From Thermoflexus sp040289485 (lineage in GTDB: Bacteria; Chloroflexota; Anaerolineae; Thermoflexales; Thermoflexaceae): a stretch of 64,000 nt of DNA. Positions within the stretch are counted from its first letter, which is position 1. Each line of letters begins with the position of its first letter. Both the position numbers and the translations under genes were made by a program. The notes beneath the pieces are model-generated. The model saw nothing but the letters and a program-made list of their open reading frames with translations, made no database searches and was not told the origin of the DNA. The stretch spans positions 1-64,000 of the forward strand of contig NZ_PSLG01000004.1 in the NCBI RefSeq assembly GCF_040289485.1, in the 5' to 3' direction. Positions 8,028 through 16,838 of the stretch are shown piece after piece.

Positions 8028-9245
8028 GTGAACAGCTGGGCCAAGCGCGTGGGCAACCTGCTGCTGTTCGCCATCCTGGCGGCTGGGTTGACCGGCGGCG
8101 CGTTCCTGAGCGGGTTCGGCGTAGCGTGGGGCCTTCATCCCCCCGCCCCCCGGGTCGCCCCTCCCGCCACCCCTCCCCCGGACCTCGAGCAGGCCTTCGG
8201 CATCTTCTGGGAGGCCTGGAGGCTCGTCCAACAGGAGTATTATGGGGAGATCCCCAGCCCGCAAACCGTCGCCTATGGGGCCATCCGGGGGGCCCTGCAA
8301 ACCCTGGGGGACCCTTACACCTCCTTCATCGAGCCGAAGATCGCCCGCATCCTCCAGGAAGACGCCTCCGGCCAGTTCGAGGGGATCGGGGCGCTGGTCC
8401 GGATGAACCGGGACAACAAACTGGAGATCGTGCGCACCTTCGAGGGATCCCCGGCCCAGAGGGCCGGCCTGCGGGCGGGGGACCTGGTGCTCAAGGTCAA
8501 CGGCCAGTCCATCGTCGGCTACAGCATCTACGAAGCCATCGCCCTGATCCGTGGGCCGGCCGGCACCTCAGTGACGCTGACCATCGAGCGGCCCGGGGAG
8601 CGGGAGCCCTTCGAGGTCACGGTGACCCGGGCGCGGATCACCATCCCGGTGGTGGAGGCCCGCATGCTTCCCCAGGGCGTGGCCTACATTCAACTCTTCG
8701 ACTTCAGCGCCCAGGCCACCCGCCAGCTTCAGGAGCAACTGAAGGCGTTGCTTGCCCAGAACCCGCGGGGCCTGATCCTGGATCTGCGGGACAACCCGGG
8801 CGGCTTCCTGGACCAGGCCATCCAGGTGGCCGACCTCTTCCTGGACGAGGGCGTGGTGGCTTATGAGCGGACCCGCGACGGCGAGGAACGGGTCTTCCGT
8901 TCGAAGTCGGGGGACCCAGGGGAGAAGATCCCTATGGTGGTGCTGGTGAACGCCGGCAGCGCCAGCGCCTCGGAGATCGTGGCTGGGACTCTCCAGGATC
9001 GGGGCCGGGCTCGGCTGGTAGGCGAGCGGACCTTCGGGAAGGGCTCGGTGCAGCTTTCTCACCCGCTCTCCGACGGCTCGGAACTGCGAGTGACCATCGC
9101 CCGATGGTTCACCCCTAAGAACCGGGCCATCCACGGCCAGGGGCTCAACCCGGATATCGAAGTGCGGGTGGATCCGGCCCAGCCGGCTGGGGGGCGCGAC
9201 CCCCAGCTGGAAAAGGCCATTGAAGTTCTCTTTCAGGAGCGCTGA
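8028..9245 (+). CDS. ctpA: S41 family carboxy-terminal processing peptidase (CtpA-like)
   Basis: A 405-residue membrane-anchored serine protease that trims C-termini of exported proteins. Seen: one N-terminal membrane segment or signal anchor (LLLFAILAAGLTGGAFLSGF, 11-30), a PDZ domain (about 117-200, with GSPAQRAGLRAGDLVLKVNG), and the S41 core with LDLRDNPGG, the nucleophile S313 in NAGSASASEI and the general base K338 in RTFGKGS. Start codon is GTG with AGGAGG 6 nt upstream. The next gene begins 5 bp after the stop, so the two are likely co-transcribed. Confidence 0.94.
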   Translation: MNSWAKRVGNLLLFAILAAGLTGGAFLSGFGVAWGLHPPAPRVAPPATPPPDLEQAFGIFWEAWRLVQQEYYGEIPSPQTVAYGAIRGALQTLGDPYTSFIEPKIARILQEDASGQFEGIGALVRMNRDNKLEIVRTFEGSPAQRAGLRAGDLVLKVNGQSIVGYSIYEAIALIRGPAGTSVTLTIERPGEREPFEVTVTRARITIPVVEARMLPQGVAYIQLFDFSAQATRQLQEQLKALLAQNPRGLILDLRDNPGGFLDQAIQVADLFLDEGVVAYERTRDGEERVFRSKSGDPGEKIPMVVLVNAGSASASEIVAGTLQDRGRARLVGERTFGKGSVQLSHPLSDGSELRVTIARWFTPKNRAIHGQGLNPDIEVRVDPAQPAGGRDPQLEKAIEVLFQER

Positions 9246-9250
9246 GCAGG

Positions 9251-11533
9251 ATGGCCGGCCGGCCCCGGGTTTCCCCGCTGGACAGCGCCATCCTTGTGGC
9301 GCTCGCCGGTTGGATCACGGCCCTTTACGCGCCCCTCTGGTCCGGGGATCCGAGGGGGCAGGCGGCCTTCCGGCCGGGGGACATGACCGAACAACATTAC
9401 CCGTTCGCCGCCTACGCCCATCGGCGCCTGCAGGCTGGTCAGATCCCCCTCTGGAACCCGTTCGGGCTGGGAGGGCATCCCTTCCTCGCCGATCCCCAGA
9501 CCCCTGCCCTGTATCCGGTTCAGGCGCTGGTCGTGGGGATGGCGGGGGGCAGTTCCCTGTCGCTCCGGGGCTATGCGGCGGAGGTCGTCGCCCACCTGGT
9601 CGTGACGGCATGGGGAGCCTATTTGTTCTTCCGCTGGCTGGCCCGGGAGCGGGGGGCTGCGGCCTTCGGCGCCTTCGCCTGGGGCCTGAGCGGCTATTTG
9701 ACCGCCTATCCCCTTCAAAACCCGCCCATCCTCTTCACAATGGCCTGGCTTCCATGGCTGCTGTGGGGCCTCGGTCATCTGCTGACGGACCCTCGGCCGC
9801 GCCGGCGCTGGGAAGGGCTGGCCATCGGGATGGCGGCACTGACGCTGTTGGGGAGCCACGCCCAGGCGGCGTTCTACAGCGGGTTGATGGCGGTGGGGTT
9901 CGGCGCCGCAGCGGCAGGGCGGCGCTGGTCCCGGTGGGCCGCCCTCCTCCGCGTTGGCCTCTTCGGCCTCGGCCTCGCGGCCGCGCGCCTCCTTCCGGTC
10001 TTGGAGATCCTTCCGTGGACCGAGCGGACGTCCTGGACCTTCCCCCAGCGCGCCGGCGGGTTTGAAACATGGGAACTCTGGGGTATCCTCTGGCCCCACC
10101 TGACCCTCTGGTCTCCGCTCTATGTCGGGGTCCCCACCCTGATCCTGGCGGCCCACTGTCGGTCTTCCCCCGGACAACGCCGGGAGCGCTCTCCGGCCCT
10201 GTGGCTCGGCCTGTTGGCCTTGGGGGTCTTCCTCTCGCGGGGAGGCGAGGCCGCCCTCTATCCGGTCGCCGCGTGGTGGCTTTCCCCGCTCCTCGGCTTC
10301 TTCCGCAACCAGGAGCGGGCGGCCGTGATCGCCGCTTGGTCCCTGATCACCCTCGCTGTCCTGGGCTGGCCACGGATCCCCGACCGTCCCACGGTGCGCG
10401 CCATGGCCGTCGGGCTAGGTGGCTGGGGGCTGGTGCTGGGGGGCGGGCTTCTGCTCGTGCAGGGCCAGGATCCCTCGGCGTGGCCGCGGCTCCATCGGCT
10501 GCTCTCGCAAGCCATGGAGCCGCTCCTGATCGGGGGGTTGGCTCTGCTGGTTCTTTCAGGCAGGCCCCACTGGCGTTGGGCGCTGGTGGCCCTGGTCGCC
10601 CTGGACGTCGGGTCGGTCGCCTGGCGGACGGCGACGGCCGGCCATTGGGTGTGGGAAGACCCCGAGGCCCTCCACACGCCGCCCCTGGCGCCCGACCGGA
10701 TCCCGGCCCACTGGCCGCCGTTGCGCCTGGACACGCGGGGCCTTCTCCCCGGCAACTGGACCACTCGGATGGGGATCGAGGACCTGCATGGCTTCACCAC
10801 CCTGCCCCTGCGCCCGGTGGAACGGTTCCGACGGGAGGTGCCCGGCGAGCGGGTCTGGGCCCTGATGGGGGTGGGCTGCTTCATCCAGCGCGCCGACGAG
10901 CCGCCGCTCCCGTTCCCTTCTCGCTTGCAGGAGGCCCTGACCACCGTCCACGGTGTCCTGGAATTCCGGTGTCTGGAACAGCCGTTCTCCCGGTTCCATC
11001 TGGTCTACGAAGCCGTTGCCTTTGACGACGAGACCGCCCTCCGGGCCATGCGGGACAGCCGCTTCGATCCCCTGCGGGTGGTGATCTTGGACCGGGTGGT
11101 GCCGTTGCCCGGGATGGCGCCGCCGGAAACCCCGCCGCGTGTCGTTCTGCGATCGTGGGCCCCGGAGGAGATCCGGCTGGAGGTCGTGACCGGGCGGCCG
11201 GGGTTCCTCGTCGTCGGGGACATGTGGGCTCCGGGATGGGAGGCGGCCGTCGATGGACAGCCGGCGCCAGTGCTGCGGGCCTACACCGCCCTACGGGCGG
11301 TCCCGGTGCCGGCGGGGGCGCATGCGGTGGTCCTTCGCTACCGCCCGCTCTCCTTCCGCCTCGGAGTCCTCCTCTCCGGGCTGGCCCTGCTCCTCGTGGC
11401 GATCCGCATCGCCGGGCCGCCCCTCCACCTTTTCCGCAGGGCGGGTCCGATCCACCCCGTCACAGCTGCCATGTCTCGCCCCAGCGGGCCAGCCGCTCCA
11501 CATACCCAGGCCGGGCATAGCGATCCCGCATAA
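9251..11533 (+). CDS. YfhO-like multi-pass membrane protein (GT-C-like)
   Basis: A 760-residue polytopic membrane protein of the YfhO type. Seen: an N-terminal membrane helix, then an exterior loop with FRPGDMTEQHYPFAAYAHRRL and IPLWNPFGLGGHPFLADPQT, the hallmark of YfhO proteins. Many hydrophobic helices follow up to about residue 440, then a beta-rich extracytoplasmic domain with GDMWAPGWEAAVDGQ, then a last helix. YfhO proteins are linked to cell-surface glycosylation (e.g. lipoteichoic acid glycosylation), but the substrate here is unknown. The last 30 or so residues after the final helix look non-homologous and read across an oppositely oriented gene remnant, so the natural C-terminus may have been altered. 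Probably in one operon with the S41 protease. Confidence 0.8.
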   Translation: MAGRPRVSPLDSAILVALAGWITALYAPLWSGDPRGQAAFRPGDMTEQHYPFAAYAHRRLQAGQIPLWNPFGLGGHPFLADPQTPALYPVQALVVGMAGGSSLSLRGYAAEVVAHLVVTAWGAYLFFRWLARERGAAAFGAFAWGLSGYLTAYPLQNPPILFTMAWLPWLLWGLGHLLTDPRPRRRWEGLAIGMAALTLLGSHAQAAFYSGLMAVGFGAAAAGRRWSRWAALLRVGLFGLGLAAARLLPVLEILPWTERTSWTFPQRAGGFETWELWGILWPHLTLWSPLYVGVPTLILAAHCRSSPGQRRERSPALWLGLLALGVFLSRGGEAALYPVAAWWLSPLLGFFRNQERAAVIAAWSLITLAVLGWPRIPDRPTVRAMAVGLGGWGLVLGGGLLLVQGQDPSAWPRLHRLLSQAMEPLLIGGLALLVLSGRPHWRWALVALVALDVGSVAWRTATAGHWVWEDPEALHTPPLAPDRIPAHWPPLRLDTRGLLPGNWTTRMGIEDLHGFTTLPLRPVERFRREVPGERVWALMGVGCFIQRADEPPLPFPSRLQEALTTVHGVLEFRCLEQPFSRFHLVYEAVAFDDETALRAMRDSRFDPLRVVILDRVVPLPGMAPPETPPRVVLRSWAPEEIRLEVVTGRPGFLVVGDMWAPGWEAAVDGQPAPVLRAYTALRAVPVPAGAHAVVLRYRPLSFRLGVLLSGLALLLVAIRIAGPPLHLFRRAGPIHPVTAAMSRPSGPAAPHTQAGHSDPA

Positions 11534-11632
11534 AGGCCCCTCCCCCAGCACATGCGCGGCGATGGATCGGTGATAGGCAGCGGGGATCCCCGCGATCCCT
11601 GCGCCGCAGATCCGCACATCCACGGCCGCCAT
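11460..11632 (-). pseudogene. remnant of an FAD/NAD(P)-binding oxidoreductase
   Basis: From ATG 11632 the minus strand reads MAAVDVRICGAGIAGIPAAYH, which contains a perfect dinucleotide-binding fingerprint GxGxxGxxxA after hydrophobic residues. A protein-like tail in another frame (MRDRYARPGYVERLARWGE, ending at the TGA at 11460-11462) follows. The whole is under 60 codons, far too short for a functional enzyme. The simplest reading is a gene with a large internal deletion and a frameshift, leaving its two ends. It lies 19 bp after the ricT-like gene and overlaps the 3' end of the YfhO-like gene on the other strand. Confidence 0.4.
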
Positions 11633-11651
11633 CGGGGCAACTCGCCGTCCC

Positions 11652-12578
11652 TCAGCCCTCGATCTCGGAAGAAGGGGAAGCGCCCTTGTGGTGCCGGCCG
11701 CAGGTGCAACCTTCGCCCCCGTTGCAGGGCTTGCCGGCCTTTTCCTGCAACGCCTTCAACTCCTCGAGGGGCTGCAGGTGCTCCTTAGGGACCTCGTAGA
11801 CCCGTTCCCCCACGCGGACCAGGGCGGCCTCCCGGAGCGGGAGGACATCGACCACCACACCCTCCCCGTGGGGGGTCATCACCGCCTTCCCCTTCTTGGG
11901 CAGCTCCTGCTTCGCCCGCACATACTGCTCATATTCGTAGATCAGGCAACAGCGAAGCCGCCCGCACATCCCCGTGATGTCCTCGGGGTTGAGGGAGAGC
12001 CCTTGTTCCTTGGCCATCTTGATGGAGATGGGGCTGAACTCCGTCAAGAAGAGGGAACAGCACCGGGTCTCCAGCCCGCAAGCCCCCAGCCCGCCGATCC
12101 ACTTCGCCACGTCCCGCGGACCGATCAGACGGAACTCCACCGCGCGCCCTCGGAAGTGCTCCTCCATCCGTCGGCGCAGGGGCTCCAGATCCACTTTCTC
12201 CTCGGTGTGGTAGAGGAGGGAGATGTGTTTGCCGTCGAAGGAGATCTCCACCTTCACGATCTTGACGGCCAACCCCAACTGGCGGGCGTGCTCGCGCGCC
12301 ACCACCAGGGCCTCGATCTCCTTGCGTTCCCAATATTTCCGGATGGCCAGGTCGCGGTTGGTGGCCGGGCGCTCCACCGGACGGATGGGGCCTTCGATGC
12401 GGCCGCTCCGGGGCATCCCCAGGGACACCACTTGGCCGATCTGTTTCCCCCGCGGTGTCTCCACGATCACCCAGTCTCCAACCTGCAGCTCGAAGGGCCC
12501 GGCGTCGAAGTGATAGATCTTCCCCACAGGATGGAAGCGGACCCCGACGATCCGTTCCTGGACAGCCACGGTTTCCAT
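11652..12578 (-). CDS. ricT: PSP1 domain protein, RicT/YaaT-like
   Basis: A 308-residue protein with the PSP1 C-terminal domain. Seen: conserved cysteines C167, C173, C174 in GACGLETRCC and C205, C210, C211 in MCGRLRCCLIYEYEQY. The family member RicT (YaaT) of Bacillus forms the RicAFT complex, which carries Fe-S clusters and affects RNase Y-dependent mRNA processing and sporulation/competence. Start ATG 12578 is chosen because GAGAGG precedes it and homology starts here. An unusual Cys/His-rich tail (CNGGEGCTCGRHH) extends the C-terminus and could bind metal. It is last in the Fe-S-rich minus-strand run; a 94-bp gap with a candidate -10 may give it its own promoter. Confidence 0.88.
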   Translation of the reverse strand: METVAVQERIVGVRFHPVGKIYHFDAGPFELQVGDWVIVETPRGKQIGQVVSLGMPRSGRIEGPIRPVERPATNRDLAIRKYWERKEIEALVVAREHARQLGLAVKIVKVEISFDGKHISLLYHTEEKVDLEPLRRRMEEHFRGRAVEFRLIGPRDVAKWIGGLGACGLETRCCSLFLTEFSPISIKMAKEQGLSLNPEDITGMCGRLRCCLIYEYEQYVRAKQELPKKGKAVMTPHGEGVVVDVLPLREAALVRVGERVYEVPKEHLQPLEELKALQEKAGKPCNGGEGCTCGRHHKGASPSSEIEG

Positions 12579-12625
12579 CGATGCCTCTCGATCGAAGCGG
12601 TTTGCTCCCGCAGCAGTTATTTTGC

Positions 12626-12634
12626 ATGATAGCA
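12626..12634 (-). promoter_or_regulatory. extended -10 upstream of ricT
   Basis: The minus strand reads TGCTATCAT here, an extended -10 (TG-N-TATCAT), about 48 bp before the ATG. No good -35 is visible, which is tolerable for extended -10 promoters. Confidence 0.4.
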
Positions 12635-12672
12635 CGCCCCCAGGGGATCCACGAAGCCGGGGGATCCTGCCG

Positions 12673-13695
12673 CTACTCGACGGCCAGCCGCTCGATCCCG
12701 GGGATCACCACCCGCCAGCGGACATCGAAGCGCCACATGCCGGCCTCCCGCGCCATGCGGTAGGCCTCCTCCATCTCCCGGCGGAACACCCGTCGGTTGA
12801 TCTCAGCGTAGCGCGGGTCAGTCCGTGCCTTCCAGGCGGGGTGATACTGATCCATCAGGTTGAGGTAAAGGTCCCTGGAGAGGCCGGCCAGCCAGCGGAC
12901 GATCTCGCGGGTCTCCTCCAACAAGCCCGGCATCACCAGATGGCGCACCAGCAGGCCGCGCACCGCCAGCCCATCCTCATCCACCATCAGGTCCCCCACC
13001 TGCCGGTGCATCTCGGCGATAGCCTCCCGGGCGACTTCGGGGTAGTTCGCCGCCAGGAGATATTTGCGGCTGCGCTCGGGGGTCCACATCTTGAAATCCG
13101 GCATGTAGATATCCACCAGGCCCTCCATCACCCGAAGGCTCTCCAGGCTGTCATAGGCGCTGGTGTTGTAGACCATGGGGATGCGCAGCCCCATCTCGAT
13201 GGCGTAGGGCAGGGCCTCGACGATCTGAGGGACCACATGCTCTGGGGTGACGAAGTTGATGTTGTGGCAGCCCATCTCCTGGAGACGGATCATCAGACGG
13301 GCCAGTTCCTTAGGGGTCAGTTCCTCTCCCTCGCCCAACTGGCTGATCTCGAAGTTCTGGCAGAAGACGCACCGGAGGTTACACCAGGAGAAGAAGATCG
13401 TCCCCGAGCCCCGCCAGCCGCGGAGGACGTCCTCTTCCCCAAAGTGGGGGAAGGCGCTGGCGACCCGTGCGTAGCGACCGACCCGGCAAACCCCGAAGGC
13501 GTTCGCCAGGCGATCCACCCGGCACCGGCGGGGGCAGACCCGGCAGACTGGGCCCAGGTGGGAGAGGGCCTCCTCGACCTTCTCCCGGAGCCGTCCCTCC
13601 TCATAGGCTTTGAGGTAGGCGGGCGTGAAGGACCTCCGGGGGATGCGGAACCGACCGCCCCCATCGACCTCCGGTGGGATCCGCCACCGCGCCAT
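12673..13695 (-). CDS. radical SAM protein, PflA-like activating-enzyme family (COG1313 type)
   Basis: A 340-residue radical SAM enzyme. The SAM-cluster motif is CX3CX2C at C105, C109, C112 (SWCNLRCVFCQN). An N-terminal cysteine-rich motif (C51, C54, C58, C70 in CRVCPRRC...GVC) could hold a further metal site, as in COG1313 proteins annotated as putative pyruvate-formate-lyase-activating enzymes. No glycyl radical enzyme is in the window, so the PFL-activase label is not supported by context. Start ATG 13695 follows a G-rich ribosome site and gives a family-typical length; the frame is open further upstream. The gene begins 16 bp after glcF. Substrate unknown. Confidence 0.88.
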   Translation of the reverse strand: MARWRIPPEVDGGGRFRIPRRSFTPAYLKAYEEGRLREKVEEALSHLGPVCRVCPRRCRVDRLANAFGVCRVGRYARVASAFPHFGEEDVLRGWRGSGTIFFSWCNLRCVFCQNFEISQLGEGEELTPKELARLMIRLQEMGCHNINFVTPEHVVPQIVEALPYAIEMGLRIPMVYNTSAYDSLESLRVMEGLVDIYMPDFKMWTPERSRKYLLAANYPEVAREAIAEMHRQVGDLMVDEDGLAVRGLLVRHLVMPGLLEETREIVRWLAGLSRDLYLNLMDQYHPAWKARTDPRYAEINRRVFRREMEEAYRMAREAGMWRFDVRWRVVIPGIERLAVE

Positions 13696-13711
13696 CGGCT
13701 CCCCCTTCCGC

Positions 13712-15028
13712 TCATCCCGACGCCGCCCTTCCCTCCGAGGCGGACCCCAGCGCCTCGTCCAGGACCTCCGCGAGATGTCGGACCTGGATCCGCATGCCGG
13801 TGCGGCGGGCGCCCCATTCCAGTTGGAGCATGCATCCCGGGTTGGCCGTGGCCACCACCGCCGCCCCGGTGGCGGCGATGTCCGCCATCTTACGCGCCAG
13901 CAGCCGCTTTGACATGGCGGGGTGGGTGAGGTTGTAGATGCCGGCGCTCCCACAACAACGGGCCGTGTCCGGCAGTTCCCGCACCTCTGCGCCTTCCAGG
14001 CGCTGGAGCAACGCCCGCGGCGGACGCCGGACGCCTTGGGCATGGCTCAGATGGCATGGCTCATGATAGGTGATCCGCAACCCCGGCGCAACAGGCCGCA
14101 GATCCTCCGGCCAGATGGCCTCCAGCCATTCCGTGAGATCGCGGACGCGGGCGGCGAAGGCCCGGGCGCCCTCGGCCCACACCGGGTCGTCCGCCAGCAA
14201 ATGGGGGTATTCCTTCAGGAAGCCGCTGCACGCCGCGCAGTCGGCCACGATGGCATCCAGGGGCTCCAGGGCCGCGAAAGCGGCCAGGTTGCGTCGGGCG
14301 AAGCGCCGGGCCGTCTCCCGCAAGCCCTGGTCGTCCTGCGGGGCACCGCAACAGACTTGGTCCGGCGGCACCACCACCGCACACCCCAGCCGCTCCAGGA
14401 GGCGGACGCTGGCGCGGACCACGTCGCCGTAAACTGCGTTCATCACACAGCCGAGGAAGAAGCCCACTCGGTAGCGGGGGGCCGGCGGAGGCTTTCGGCG
14501 GAGCAACTCCCGGCGGACCGGGCGCGCCGGGCGCGGGGCCAGATCGAGGAGATCCCGCAACGGGGGCAGGAACCGGAGGAGGCGTCGGGCGAGGGGGATC
14601 CCGCCGATCCTCCAGGCCCAGCGGAGGGGCGCCGCCACCCGCTCGGCCGCCCGGGGGGAGCCCAGGAGGACCTCTAGGGCGAACCGCAGCCACGCCGGCC
14701 GCGGGCGCTGGACGGCCGCTGAGGCTCGTCCGGCCAAGATGGCCTCCCCGATGGGCACCCCCGCAGGGCACACCGTCTCACACGCCCGGCAGTCCAGACA
14801 GTGGTAAAGGTGGGCCTCCACCGTATCGTCCAGGGGGAGGTGTCCCTCCTCCACCGCCCGCAGCAGGGCCAAGCGCCCCCGGGGGGACTGGACCTCCAGC
14901 CAGGTCTCCTGGTAGGTGGGGCAAACGGGGAGACAACGGCCGCAGCGGATACAGCCCAGCAGAACCTCATAGTCCGGCCCCTCCGGGAGCGGAACCCGCT
15001 GGCCGGGCGCCGGGGCGAACAGATTCAT
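13712..15028 (-). CDS. glcF: glycolate oxidase iron-sulfur subunit-like protein (GlcF)
   Basis: A 438-residue electron-transfer protein. Seen: two 4Fe-4S ferredoxin motifs, C26/C29/C32/C36 (CIRCGRCLPVC) and C77/C80/C83/C87 (CLDCRACETVC), then two CCG domains (DQVCCGAPQDD and ARCCGSAGIY with preceding single cysteines) as in GlcF, GlpC and HdrB-like proteins. In GlcDEF it passes electrons from glycolate or lactate oxidation to the chain. No GlcD/GlcE flavoprotein is present in the window, so the partner dehydrogenase is unknown. ATG 15028 is preferred; an in-frame GTG at 15067 is possible. Position inside the complex I Fe-S operon suggests electrons destined for the quinone pool. Confidence 0.88.
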   Translation of the reverse strand: MNLFAPAPGQRVPLPEGPDYEVLLGCIRCGRCLPVCPTYQETWLEVQSPRGRLALLRAVEEGHLPLDDTVEAHLYHCLDCRACETVCPAGVPIGEAILAGRASAAVQRPRPAWLRFALEVLLGSPRAAERVAAPLRWAWRIGGIPLARRLLRFLPPLRDLLDLAPRPARPVRRELLRRKPPPAPRYRVGFFLGCVMNAVYGDVVRASVRLLERLGCAVVVPPDQVCCGAPQDDQGLRETARRFARRNLAAFAALEPLDAIVADCAACSGFLKEYPHLLADDPVWAEGARAFAARVRDLTEWLEAIWPEDLRPVAPGLRITYHEPCHLSHAQGVRRPPRALLQRLEGAEVRELPDTARCCGSAGIYNLTHPAMSKRLLARKMADIAATGAAVVATANPGCMLQLEWGARRTGMRIQVRHLAEVLDEALGSASEGRAASG

Positions 15029-15123
15029 CGGCTGGATCTCAGCGGTCCATGGGCTCTCGCTTCGCACCGGGATTCCTTTTGTTCGGCTTGGTCGTGGGGC
15101 AGGCCTCTGGGGAGCCTCAAAGC

Positions 15124-16185
<1,062 letters not shown>

Positions 16186-16205
16186 CCCTCGCCTCCCGGT
16201 TGGGC

Positions 16206-16814
16206 TCAGGAACGAACCGCCGCCTTCTCGCCCTTCTTGGCCTTCTCCGCCTCCTTCTCCGCCTGCTCCCGGGCCCAATCCGATGGATGGATCTGCGCAT
16301 GATAGGTGTCGGGCTTGAGCAGGCGAGGCAGATCGAAGAGGAGGGACTCATAGCGCTCGTAAGACGACAACTCGTATTCGTGATCCATCTTGATGGCGTC
16401 GAAGGGACAGAACTCCGCACAGAAGCCGCAGGACATGCAGATCGTGGCGTCGATGTAGAAGGCCTCCGGCTCTGGCTTGGGGCGCCCGGTGTTGGGGTCG
16501 GTGCCCCGCACGATCCAGATGCACTGGGGCGGGCAGACCTTGGCGCAGATCCCGCAGGCGGTGCACTTGATCTTCTCTTCCTGGGTGTCGTAGACCAGGA
16601 AGGGGATATAACGGAAGTTCTCCGGCAGCGGCAGCTTCTCCTTGGGGTATTGGACTGTGAACACCCCGCGGGCCCGCGGCCCCTGCCGCTCCAGGAGATG
16701 ACGGGGATGGTAGCGGCCGCCCTGGAAGAGATAGCGCACGTCCTCAATATATGAATAGAGGAAGTGCTTGAGGGTCACGCCCAGTCCTTTGAGGATGCCG
16801 AGACCGTAGACCAT
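16206..16814 (-). CDS. nuoI: NADH-quinone oxidoreductase subunit I
   Basis: A 202-residue ferredoxin-like subunit of complex I. It has two 4Fe-4S motifs, C84/C87/C90/C94 (CTACGICAKVC) and C126/C129/C132/C136 (CMSCGFCAEFC), which correspond to clusters N6a and N6b in the peripheral arm. The N-terminal region contains an amphipathic helix (LGVTLKHFLYSY) that docks on the membrane arm. The C-terminus has a charged Lys/Glu tail (EKEAEKAKKGEK). It is 24 bp after nuoCD in the same operon. Confidence 0.96.
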   Translation of the reverse strand: MVYGLGILKGLGVTLKHFLYSYIEDVRYLFQGGRYHPRHLLERQGPRARGVFTVQYPKEKLPLPENFRYIPFLVYDTQEEKIKCTACGICAKVCPPQCIWIVRGTDPNTGRPKPEPEAFYIDATICMSCGFCAEFCPFDAIKMDHEYELSSYERYESLLFDLPRLLKPDTYHAQIHPSDWAREQAEKEAEKAKKGEKAAVRS

Positions 16815-16838
16815 CGGGCTTCGCCTCCTTCCACGAGC

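Noticed and set aside
12673..13695. Naming the radical SAM gene as pyruvate-formate-lyase activase
   Set aside because: There is no glycyl-radical enzyme gene in the window, and COG1313 proteins are functionally unassigned.
15030..15123. A separate small gene or RNA between mrp and glcF
   Set aside because: The 94-bp gap shows no start with ribosome site, hairpin or tRNA-like pattern; it is left as spacer.
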